Below the pieces are notes generated by a model. The model saw only the letters and a program-made list of their open reading frames with translations. It had not been told where the DNA came from and made no database searches. A stretch of 21,817 bases of DNA from a virus, in the IMG/VR virus record IMGVR_UViG_3300020420_000069, positions 1 through 21,817 of that record. The stretch is one strand, 5' to 3'. Positions 1 through 6,284 of this stretch are shown piece after piece (within the stretch, counting starts at the first letter, position 1; the number at the start of each line of letters is the position of its first letter). The position numbers were made by a program, and so were the translations under genes.

Positions 1-2
1 TA

Positions 3-209
3 AGTTGGAACTTTCCAATACTAACTAAAATAAAAAATTATTATAAAAAAAATGGTTTTTTTAAAACTTTAAGTTGGTTGTTATTCATCGTAATAGGCAC
101 AAAAGTTGTTGTAATTAATGGTGCAATAGCTTTTCTAAATTATTTTTTTCAAACAAATATTCCTTATGGTCCTGTTTTATATTATTTATTAGGAGTAGAA
201 ATTAGTTAG
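3..209 (+). CDS. C-terminal part of an unknown membrane protein (5' partial)
   Basis: A frame is open from the left edge of the window to a TAG at 207-209, giving 68 residues with no in-frame ATG, so the start probably lies outside the window. The visible part has a basic stretch (KIKNYYKK), then two hydrophobic segments: roughly residues 24-37 (LSWLLFIVIGTKVV) and a second one with the end NIPYGPVLYYLLGVEIS. This fits the tail of a small integral membrane protein. The DNA is very AT-rich, so an open frame of this size could partly be chance, but the amphipathic pattern and the stop just before the next gene's leader argue for a real gene. I do not recognise the family. Confidence 0.4.
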   Translation, partial: SWNFPILTKIKNYYKKNGFFKTLSWLLFIVIGTKVVVINGAIAFLNYFFQTNIPYGPVLYYLLGVEIS

Positions 210-259
210 TATTTTCGTTAAAGTATGTAATAAATCAATTTGATTAGGAGTATAAGAAA

Positions 260-442
260 ATGACTTGGTGGCAAAAATTTAAGGACTTTTGGATAACTGA
301 TAGCACTAAACCTGCTGAAGAAAATCCAGACGACTACGAAACAGTAAGAACTAGAAACAAAAAAGGCCGATACGTTGCCGACGATCCAGACACGCCAGAA
401 AACGAAGCCTACACGCGTCGCAAAAAAAAGAAAAAGAAATAA
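260..442 (+). CDS. small charged phage protein, 60 aa, unknown function
   Basis: The start is set by an AGGAG at 246-250, nine bases before the ATG. The protein begins with an aromatic stretch (MTWWQKFKDFWITD), continues with an acidic, proline-containing middle (EENPDDYETV, DDPDTPENEA) and ends with an almost pure lysine tail (RRKKKKKK). No membrane segment or catalytic motif is visible. It is the first gene of a run of small proteins ending in the curli-like block, and the next gene starts one base after its stop, so the two are likely co-translated. An amphipathic aromatic N-terminus with a polybasic tail suggests membrane or nucleic-acid association, but that is inference. Confidence 0.65.
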   Translation: MTWWQKFKDFWITDSTKPAEENPDDYETVRTRNKKGRYVADDPDTPENEAYTRRKKKKKK

Positions 443-443
443 C

Positions 444-626
444 ATGGCTACAGCCAAAGACGCGTTGCACAAAATAGAGACGCACGAAAGAGAGTGTGCG
501 TTACGCTATGAGAATATTGAAAAACGCCTAGAAGAAGGCTCAGAAAAATTTGTACGTTTAGAAAATTTATTGTGGGGAGTCTACCCATTTATTGTAGGAG
601 CCATAGTCGTCACAAGATTTTTATGA
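444..626 (+). CDS. XhlA-like small membrane protein (holin-associated candidate), 60 aa
   Basis: The protein has a charged, helical N-terminal two thirds with coiled-coil character (residues about 5-42, including KIETHERECALRYENIEKRL) and one C-terminal membrane helix (LLWGVYPFIVGAIVVTRFL). This is the plan of the XhlA family, small proteins that act with holins in some phages and prophages; the match is by architecture, not by a diagnostic motif. I chose ATG 444 because it sits directly after the upstream stop; an in-frame ATG at 375 would lie deep inside the previous gene. The stop overlaps the next start (ATGA, 623-626), implying translational coupling. Confidence 0.65.
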   Translation: MATAKDALHKIETHERECALRYENIEKRLEEGSEKFVRLENLLWGVYPFIVGAIVVTRFL

Positions 627-958
627 ACGAAGAAACTCCAAAGACAGAGCCAAGCGAAGCACCAATCAAAAGAAAACTAGAGCTCGATATAGATGTAACA
701 CCCAAAAATGATGGCGACAATCCTTTTGCAAAATGGGTGCACCTAGCTAAAACCATAGATGCCTGGCGCATTTTTCCGAGGATCTTCGTTAGCGTTTACA
801 TTGTCTTACTTTACAAAGTTGTCATTTGGTTTATGGCCTTGCCAGAACCTAACCTTGAACAGTCAGCTTTGGTTTCTATAGTGGTGGGTGCGATGGCAGC
901 AGTGTTTGGTATCTACGCTGGCACATCCGGGCAAAGCAAAAAGTTCAAAGGCGAGTAA
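623..958 (+). CDS. two-helix membrane protein, holin candidate, 111 aa
   Basis: A hydrophilic N-terminal arm of about 50 residues, rich in Glu, Lys and Pro, precedes two hydrophobic segments: FPRIFVSVYIVLLYKVVIWF, then ALVSIVVGAMAAVFGIYAG, separated by a short polar turn. The C-terminus is short and basic. Small proteins with two membrane helices next to lysis genes are typical phage holins (class II topology). ATG 623 overlaps the previous stop, and this gene's TAA overlaps the next ATG (958). An in-frame ATG at 572 would overlap the upstream gene by 55 bases and is less likely. Holin function is inference from size, topology and context; a role as a general inner-membrane virion or moron protein is not excluded. 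Confidence 0.65.
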   Translation: MNEETPKTEPSEAPIKRKLELDIDVTPKNDGDNPFAKWVHLAKTIDAWRIFPRIFVSVYIVLLYKVVIWFMALPEPNLEQSALVSIVVGAMAAVFGIYAGTSGQSKKFKGE

Positions 959-1251
959 TGGAAGTCTTCAATCTAATAACAGAGTTAGGTGTACCGATTG
1001 CAGGCGCCTTAATTATGGCTTATTTTATTTTTTTAGTTATGAAACAACTTATGGATGGTTTAGTCAGTGAAATTAAAACAGTACAAGGTATTACGCAGAT
1101 GCTAATTACCAGAGCTTCAATTATGAACAACGACATGATTAGAATTGATACTTTGGTATCAGCTGCCCTTGATTTATCACCTGACTTGGATCGAATAGCT
1201 AGAGCTGAAAACTTTGTCGAAGACGGCAAAATCGACGCTCGTAGAGATTAA
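958..1251 (+). CDS. single-helix membrane protein, BhlA/holin-like, 97 aa
   Basis: The N-terminus carries one strong membrane segment (residues about 8-30, LGVPIAGALIMAYFIFLVMK) followed by a long soluble helical region with regular hydrophobic spacing. This short N-terminal helix plus cytoplasmic coiled coil is the layout of BhlA/UviB-type holin-like proteins. The following gene has the same layout and a similar opening (V-Q-L-V-A-D-F-G-F-P-V here compared with F-N-L-I-T-E-L-G-V-P-I), so the two look like diverged tandem paralogues. The start overlaps the previous stop (TAATG). Function is inferred only from architecture and the nearby lysis genes. Confidence 0.6.
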   Translation: MEVFNLITELGVPIAGALIMAYFIFLVMKQLMDGLVSEIKTVQGITQMLITRASIMNNDMIRIDTLVSAALDLSPDLDRIARAENFVEDGKIDARRD

Positions 1252-1253
1252 AC

Positions 1254-1544
1254 GTGGATGTCGTACAATTAGTCGCGGACTTTGGCTTCCCGGTAGTTAT
1301 GGTCGTTGGTTTAGGCTATTTTGTTTATTATGTTTGGCAGACGATAACCAATACGATAGATCCTGCTGTCCAAGAAATGAAAACTACTATCATAAGACTT
1401 ACCGACCAATTACGACTTTTAGACCAAGATATGATACGCTTGAAAGAGAAGGTAGGGACAGTTATGGAACTCAAAGAGGAAAATAAACTGAAAGATGAGA
1501 AGACAGAAAAGCCAAAAGACACTAGAACAAGAAAGAAAGATTAA
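1254..1544 (+). CDS. single-helix membrane protein, BhlA/holin-like paralogue, 96 aa
   Basis: The only sensible start is GTG 1254, two bases after the upstream stop; no in-frame ATG precedes the membrane segment. Residues about 5-30 form one hydrophobic helix (FGFPVVMVVGLGYFVYYVW), followed by a coiled-coil-like region (EMKTTIIRLTDQLRLLDQDM) and a very charged lysine/glutamate-rich tail. The layout repeats that of the previous gene. The last 50 bases also encode the start of the CsgF-like protein in another frame, which ties the holin-like genes to the curli-like block in one transcription unit. Holin-type function is plausible but unproven. Confidence 0.6.
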   Translation: MDVVQLVADFGFPVVMVVGLGYFVYYVWQTITNTIDPAVQEMKTTIIRLTDQLRLLDQDMIRLKEKVGTVMELKEENKLKDEKTEKPKDTRTRKKD

Positions 1545-2007
1545 AGATTGGTTTGCTTTTATTGGCATAGGTTTCATATTTTTTACTATCTTATTTGGCT
1601 CTATACAAAGTGTTTTTGCTGACCAAATCACGCATAAATTTAAAAGCCCTAGTTTTAACGGTGTTGGTACTTCTAGTCATTATTTGACGATTGAAAACCA
1701 AGAATATAGTCGTAAATTGACCATCAAAGAAGAACTAGAAGCCATACAAGACGAAATAGAGCGAGACAAAGAAAACACGACTTTAGCTCGATTTGTGCGT
1801 AATTTAGAGTCAAGGGTCTATGCGCAACTATCTAGGCAGCTCGTGGAAAACCTATTTGGCGATGTGACAAAAACCTCTGGCACCTTAGAGCTAGAAAACA
1901 ACTTAATCAGTTATACTAGCGATGGCGTGACAATAACATTAACAATTACAGACCCAGATGATAATACGACTGAAATTTCTCTGCCTATTGGCTCTTTTAC
2001 TTTCTAG
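1495..2007 (+). CDS. csgF: CsgF-like curli assembly / secretion-channel accessory protein
   Basis: In curli-producing bacteria CsgF is a small secreted protein whose N-terminus inserts into the CsgG pore and links secretion to fibre nucleation at the cell surface. Here a basic n-region (residues 1-18) and a hydrophobic core (19-42) end in a plausible signal cleavage after VFA (residue 42). The mature protein starts with the CsgF hallmark: HKFKSPSFNG (47-56), comparable to FRNPNFGG of the E. coli protein as I recall it. A charged helical middle (about 75-120) and a beta-rich end (about 130-170, ending PIGSFTF) match the remaining CsgF architecture. The mature part is about 128 residues, close to the usual 119. 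Only ATG 1495 precedes the signal peptide. The gene overlaps its upstream neighbour by 50 bases and csgG by 50 bases. Confidence 0.82.
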   Translation: MRRQKSQKTLEQERKIKDWFAFIGIGFIFFTILFGSIQSVFADQITHKFKSPSFNGVGTSSHYLTIENQEYSRKLTIKEELEAIQDEIERDKENTTLARFVRNLESRVYAQLSRQLVENLFGDVTKTSGTLELENNLISYTSDGVTITLTITDPDDNTTEISLPIGSFTF

Positions 2008-2827
2008 TTGTGCAATTCACGAAGTAATCCAAGACACCGAAAAGCAAAGATACAAAAGCAAAGGTACAACCGAAGCAACTATTTATGACCTGCAATCTAA
2101 AGCTTTGCTTAATGTTTTAGCGCCTAAAACCATGCCTGTGGTAGCAGTCTACGGCAACGCTTTTACCGATCAAACAGGCCAACGAAAAAGCAATAGCGAG
2201 TTTGCTTTATTTTCTACAGCTGTCACTCAAGCTCCAAGCGCTCTTTTAGTAAGAGCCTTGAAACATGCAGCCGATGGTAAATTTTTTCGCGTCGTAGAGC
2301 GTGTTGGTTTAGATAATTTAGTTAAAGAAAGACAATTAATCAGATCTGCTCGAGAACAATTTGCTGAAAAAGAAGAAGATAAAACCATCCAACCACTTTT
2401 ATTTGCTGGTGTCTTGCTTGAAGGTGCTGTCCTAAGTTATGATACTAACTTAACGAGTGGAGGCGCAGGTGCCCGTCTGCTCGGCATTGGTGGTAGTGTT
2501 CAGTACCGAGAGGACACGGTGAGCGTAAGTTTACGGATGGTGTCTGTTGCTACTGGCGAGGTGCTCTTAGAAGTTACCAGTCAAAAAACCATATTTAGCT
2601 ATGGTAAATCCAACGACGTATTTAAGTTTTTTGAAGCTGGTACTGAGTTGATTGAAATAGAAATAGGTTCGGCTCGGAATGAAAGCACGACAATAGCTTT
2701 AATGAAAGCCATTGAAAGTGCTGTTTTAGAACTGATAAATTTAGGTTATGACAGGAGTTTTTGGACACATGAAGTTAAAATTACTAAACCTTGCACTACT
2801 GATGAGTGTGACGATATACGCGGCTGA
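1958..2827 (+). CDS. csgG: CsgG-like outer-membrane curli secretion lipoprotein
   Basis: CsgG forms a nonameric outer-membrane channel for unfolded curli subunits. This 289-residue protein is full length and has a lipoprotein signal with lipobox L15-S-S-C18. Blocks matching the family as I recall it include PVVAVYGNAFTDQTGQ (60-75), STAVTQAPSALLVRAL (86-101), FRVVERVGLDNLVKERQLIR, GGAGARLLGIGGSVQY and TGEVLLEVTSQKTIFSY, ending with the C-terminal helix and DRSFW. The loop that forms the pore constriction in E. coli (Tyr51, Asn55, Phe56) aligns to residues 76-85: Phe85 is kept, the residue before it is Leu, the Tyr is not conserved, and there is a one-residue insertion. The start lies inside csgF in another frame, and its last 59 bases also encode the next signal peptide. 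This is the most secure call of the block. Confidence 0.93.
   Translation: MIIRLKFLCLLALLLSSCAIHEVIQDTEKQRYKSKGTTEATIYDLQSKALLNVLAPKTMPVVAVYGNAFTDQTGQRKSNSEFALFSTAVTQAPSALLVRALKHAADGKFFRVVERVGLDNLVKERQLIRSAREQFAEKEEDKTIQPLLFAGVLLEGAVLSYDTNLTSGGAGARLLGIGGSVQYREDTVSVSLRMVSVATGEVLLEVTSQKTIFSYGKSNDVFKFFEAGTELIEIEIGSARNESTTIALMKAIESAVLELINLGYDRSFWTHEVKITKPCTTDECDDIRG
2753..2757 (+). promoter_or_regulatory. ribosome binding site deciding the start of the curlin-like gene
   Basis: AGGAG lies 11 bases before ATG 2769 and only two bases after the alternative ATG 2748, so it can serve the former but not the latter. Starting at 2769 also gives a clean signal peptide. Confidence 0.6.
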
Positions 2828-3494
2828 TAACGAAATCTATATAGATCAATCTGGTACGCAAGCTAATATAGATTTAGAACAAATTGGTAGTAGCAATATT
2901 ATCGGCGGTTTACAAGCTGTACCGGGAACTATGACTCCGTTGAATCTCAATGGTAATAACATGACTTTGGATATAAACATGATTGGTAATTCCAACAAGT
3001 TTTTGGGAGATATTCTGGCTGATACTTATACAGGGTTCTTTCAACTAGATGGTGATAGTAATATTTTTACTATGCAAACAGATCCTACCAACACTTACGG
3101 AGCTGATAATTCTAATGTAAATGTAAACGTCACAGGTGGCTCAAATTTAATGACCTTAAATCATGCTACCTCAGCTCTAGCTAGTCAGTTAGACTTAGAT
3201 TGGATTATCAACGGTTCTAGTAACCAGATTACATCTAATATTAATTACGATGGCGCAACTAATTATATGGACATAGATGGTGATTCAAACAGCATAAACT
3301 TTACGGGTAGTGGCTATGCTGGTGGGTATTTTTATTGGGATCATACTGGGAACAACACTGCTCTTAACATTCAACAGCTGAGTACCCAAGACAATGATTG
3401 GCTCAAAATTATATCTTCATCAAACAATACTGGTAATACTGCTTCTACTTTGTGCGTCATTCAAAACGACCAAGGCACAAGCACAGGTTGTTGA
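2769..3494 (+). CDS. secreted curlin-like repeat protein (diverged amyloid subunit candidate)
   Basis: A signal peptide (residues 1-18 or 1-19, cleavage after YA or YAA) is followed by about 220 polar residues rich in Asn, Ser, Gly, Asp and Thr with alternating hydrophobic strands. The first repeats fit the curlin pattern Q-x-G-x-x-N: Q27-S-G29 to N33, and Q38-I-G40-S-S-N43 exactly. Further on, x-G-x-x-N turns recur at irregular spacing (IGNSN, DGDSN, GGSN, NGSSN, DGDSN, TGNN), each followed by a short hydrophobic strand, as in a beta-solenoid. The C-terminus holds two cysteines 13 residues apart. It is probably the cargo of the adjacent CsgG/CsgF channel, by position and repeats. It is more degenerate than CsgA or CsgB, so it could also be an adhesin. 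The last 101 bases also encode the FecR signal peptide. Confidence 0.7.
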   Translation: MKLKLLNLALLMSVTIYAADNEIYIDQSGTQANIDLEQIGSSNIIGGLQAVPGTMTPLNLNGNNMTLDINMIGNSNKFLGDILADTYTGFFQLDGDSNIFTMQTDPTNTYGADNSNVNVNVTGGSNLMTLNHATSALASQLDLDWIINGSSNQITSNINYDGATNYMDIDGDSNSINFTGSGYAGGYFYWDHTGNNTALNIQQLSTQDNDWLKIISSSNNTGNTASTLCVIQNDQGTSTGC

Positions 3495-4524
3495 GAGTAT
3501 TGGCGATATATCAGAACTAAATGGTCAAGCACAAATAGTTAGAGATCAGCCTTACGACGCTAAGTTACAGTTCTCAATCCAACAAAACGATGAAGCCATA
3601 ACCAATAATGGTCGTATGGCTATTACTTTTTTAGATGATAGCACTGTGCGTCTGACTGAACATTCACAACTTATTGTGGACGAATATATTTTTGACCCAG
3701 ATCCGTCAAAATCCAAGATGGCTTTGACTTTTGGTTTAGGTACAGCACGATTCATAACAGGTAATTTAAAGAGAATTGATAAACAAAACATCAAACTTAA
3801 AACACCTACGGCAAATATAGCTATTCGTGGTACAGATTTCACTACCACCGTAGACGAATTAGGGCGCAGTCTTATCATTCTACTGCCAGACCCTTTTGGT
3901 TTGTCTAGTGGCGAAATAGAAGTGACTACGGCTACAGGGTCAGTCATACTCAATCAGCCATTTGAAGCCACCACAGTATCAGTCTTTGAGACCAACCCAA
4001 CGCCACCTGTCATTTTAGATTTAAGTTTGAACGCTATTGATAACATGCTGATTGTTAGACCCCCTAAGCGTGAACAAATAGTGCAAACAGAACAAAACCG
4101 CAGCAGAAAGGCAAATTTATTAGATTTTAATGACTTAGATGTAGATTATTTAGATAAAGATTTTTTGCGAAACGACGATTTGGAGTTCACTGAGCTTGAT
4201 ATTAATTATTTGGACGTAAATTTTTTAGAAGATTTATTAGATGTATTAGATGCTCTAGCGATTGGCGAAGAAGAAGACCAGTTGCAACAAGTAACCGGGA
4301 TTAACATATCTGGAACTTTAATTGGTCAAGACCCAGACACGCAAATAACTACTATTGTGACTGGCCAACAAATTAGTTTACGGCGTATGGTTAGCGATTC
4401 CGCTCGAGTAGATGTCAATGGTAACAATGCTTACACCGTCATATTTATACAAGATGGTACGTCTAATGTTGTTAAAATAAATGGTGGTAGTGATTCAACT
4501 ATTACTATCACACAGAGTAATTGA
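3394..4524 (+). CDS. FecR-domain periplasmic/surface protein with curlin-like C-terminus
   Basis: The 376-residue protein starts with a signal peptide (residues 1 to about 30, core TILVILLLLCASF, cleavage near AQA). The FecR domain follows (about 35-170), recognised from the spacing of GRMAITFLDDSTVRL, LGTARFITGNL and KLKTPTANIAIRGTDFTT. Residues 242-288 are a leucine/aspartate repeat (LDVDYLDKDFL, LDINYLDVNFL). The end (340-376) returns to curlin style: Q353-D-G355-T-S-N358 exactly fits Q-x-G-x-x-N, between beta strands VIFI, VVKI and TITI. FecR domains sense or relay envelope signals; here the next gene is a CHASE2 cyclase, a natural partner. The start is deep inside the curlin-like gene, but no other start gives a signal peptide. 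Its TGA overlaps the cyclase ATG. Confidence 0.85.
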   Translation: MIGSKLYLHQTILVILLLLCASFKTTKAQAQVVESIGDISELNGQAQIVRDQPYDAKLQFSIQQNDEAITNNGRMAITFLDDSTVRLTEHSQLIVDEYIFDPDPSKSKMALTFGLGTARFITGNLKRIDKQNIKLKTPTANIAIRGTDFTTTVDELGRSLIILLPDPFGLSSGEIEVTTATGSVILNQPFEATTVSVFETNPTPPVILDLSLNAIDNMLIVRPPKREQIVQTEQNRSRKANLLDFNDLDVDYLDKDFLRNDDLEFTELDINYLDVNFLEDLLDVLDALAIGEEEDQLQQVTGINISGTLIGQDPDTQITTIVTGQQISLRRMVSDSARVDVNGNNAYTVIFIQDGTSNVVKINGGSDSTITITQSN

Positions 4525-6284
4525 TGAAATATTTAATATTACCTTTGCTTATATTACTGACTTTACCTTTGGTTTTTGTCAGTACACCTACTGAAATCCT
4601 CAAACTTAAAACTTTTGATACCTTAGTTAAACCGCAAACAGAAAGCGGTAATTTTGTAATTTTAAATATAACCGAAACAGATTTACAAAAAGAAGGTGGT
4701 TGGCCAATGCCTAGAAGTAGATTGGCAGAACTTAACGAATTGCTATTGGCAAAAGGTGCAACTGGCGTTGGCTGGGTCATAGCCTTTCCTCAACCAGATC
4801 GTTTGAATGGCGACCAAGAGTTTGCTGATTCGTTGCGTTTAGGACCTAGCATCTTAGCTACTTTTGAAAACTCTGCTGGTGTTTTTCCGAAAACTACAGG
4901 CACCATAATCAAAGGTAATTTAGTCGGAGGCTTAGAAACCGTAGGCGTCATAGAAAATACCGAAATTTTAAAAAACGCTACCGCTCAAGGCATTGCGGTT
5001 GCACCAGTTGATGTCGATAATTTAGTAAGGCGTTTGCCTTTGCTTTTACGCACCCCAGATGGTTGGGTTTCAGCTTTTGGCACTGAGGTCTTAAAAGTCC
5101 TAACTGGTACTCGCTCCTACATTATTACCACTAACGAAATAGGTATACAAGAAATAGCGGTACGCGGTCTACCACCAGTTAAAACTGACAAATACGGACG
5201 CAAATGGATTTCTTGGGTGAACACTCCCAAAACAAATTTAGCTGAAATGAATGTGGCTGGACGTTTTGTTTTTGTTGGTATTACAGCGCCCGGTATCATG
5301 CCACAGCTTGCTACACCCATAGGTTTGTTAGAGCCACACAAAATTCAAGCGGCTTTGTCTGAAAGCATTTTGATACAAAACTCACCTATAATCCCAGAAT
5401 ACAGTTTACTTGCAGAGCTCCTAATTTTAACAACCACAGCTTCTTTAGTTTGGTTGTTATTATTTTATTTAGGCATAAGCGCAGGTTTGATTAGTGCTAG
5501 TTTGGTCTTCATAGGCACTACAATCTTAGGCATTTATTTGATTCGTGTAGGCTTGTTAATAGACGTAACCTGGACACTTATCAGTCAAATCTTAGTTGGA
5601 GCTACGGCTTTTTATTTACGCTTTCGTGAACAATACAAGTTGCGTCTGCAAATAAAAAAACAGTTTGAGCATTATTTAGATCCGCGACAGATAAAACGCC
5701 TACAAGACAATCCAGAGCTTTTAAAACTCGGTGGTGAAAAAAAGACGGCAACCTTCCTTTTTACCGATGTCAGAGGTTTTACGGCTATGTCTGAGTCTTT
5801 GCCTCCAGAAAAAGTTACTTACATTATGAACAAAGCTTTGACAGCACAACAAACAGCTGTGCAAAAACACGACGGCATGGTTGATAAATACATAGGTGAT
5901 GCCATGATGGCGATATTTAACGCGCCTTTAGATTTACCAGAGCATCAACACAAAGCCATAGATTGTGCTGTAGACATAGTAAAAAATATGGCAGAACTCA
6001 ACAAAAAATTACAGACAGAAGGCTTGCCAGAAATAGCCATCGGCATAGGCATCAATACAGGCGAAGCTGTTATTGGCAACATGGGTAGTGCAACTCGTTT
6101 TGATTACACGGCAATCGGCGATGCAGTAAATATAGCAGCGAGATTAGAAAGTGCGACAAAAGAGCTAAAAGTGAATATACTAATTGGTAAAGACACTGCA
6201 AATAGTTGTCAATATGATTTAAGATACTTAGATGATATACAAGTAAAAGGAAAAGCATTTCCAATAAAAGTTTATGGGATTTAA
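4524..6284 (+). CDS. CHASE2-domain class III adenylate cyclase
   Basis: This is a membrane-bound sensor that makes cAMP from ATP. An N-terminal membrane anchor (residues 1-20) leads into a periplasmic CHASE2 domain (about 25-285, with GWPMPRSRLAELNELLLAKG). Three membrane helices follow (about 295-365), then a linker ending EHYLDPRQIKRL and the cyclase domain. The metal-binding aspartates are D415 (FTDVRGFT) and D459 (KYIGDAMMAIF). K455 and T529 sit at the base-specifying positions, a Lys/Thr pair that indicates ATP rather than GTP. N536 and R540 (NIAAR) are the transition-state residues. The set is complete, so an active enzyme is expected. ATG 4524 overlaps the FecR stop; the gene overlaps the i-spanin start by 11 bases. 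An enzyme of this kind in the middle of a phage late region is unusual. Confidence 0.93.
   Translation: MKYLILPLLILLTLPLVFVSTPTEILKLKTFDTLVKPQTESGNFVILNITETDLQKEGGWPMPRSRLAELNELLLAKGATGVGWVIAFPQPDRLNGDQEFADSLRLGPSILATFENSAGVFPKTTGTIIKGNLVGGLETVGVIENTEILKNATAQGIAVAPVDVDNLVRRLPLLLRTPDGWVSAFGTEVLKVLTGTRSYIITTNEIGIQEIAVRGLPPVKTDKYGRKWISWVNTPKTNLAEMNVAGRFVFVGITAPGIMPQLATPIGLLEPHKIQAALSESILIQNSPIIPEYSLLAELLILTTTASLVWLLLFYLGISAGLISASLVFIGTTILGIYLIRVGLLIDVTWTLISQILVGATAFYLRFREQYKLRLQIKKQFEHYLDPRQIKRLQDNPELLKLGGEKKTATFLFTDVRGFTAMSESLPPEKVTYIMNKALTAQQTAVQKHDGMVDKYIGDAMMAIFNAPLDLPEHQHKAIDCAVDIVKNMAELNKKLQTEGLPEIAIGIGINTGEAVIGNMGSATRFDYTAIGDAVNIAARLESATKELKVNILIGKDTANSCQYDLRYLDDIQVKGKAFPIKVYGI

Noticed and set aside
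260-1544. One of the small membrane proteins as CsgE.
   Set aside because: CsgE is a soluble periplasmic protein with a signal peptide; these have retained membrane helices and coiled coils and none of the CsgE pattern.
2748-2768. ATG 2748 as start of the curlin-like gene.
   Set aside because: AGGAG at 2753-2757 is downstream of it, and the additional residues weaken the signal peptide.
3552-3953. A 133-codon minus-strand frame opposite fecR.
   Set aside because: The + strand encodes an unmistakable FecR domain; the opposite frame has no signal, motif or ribosome site.
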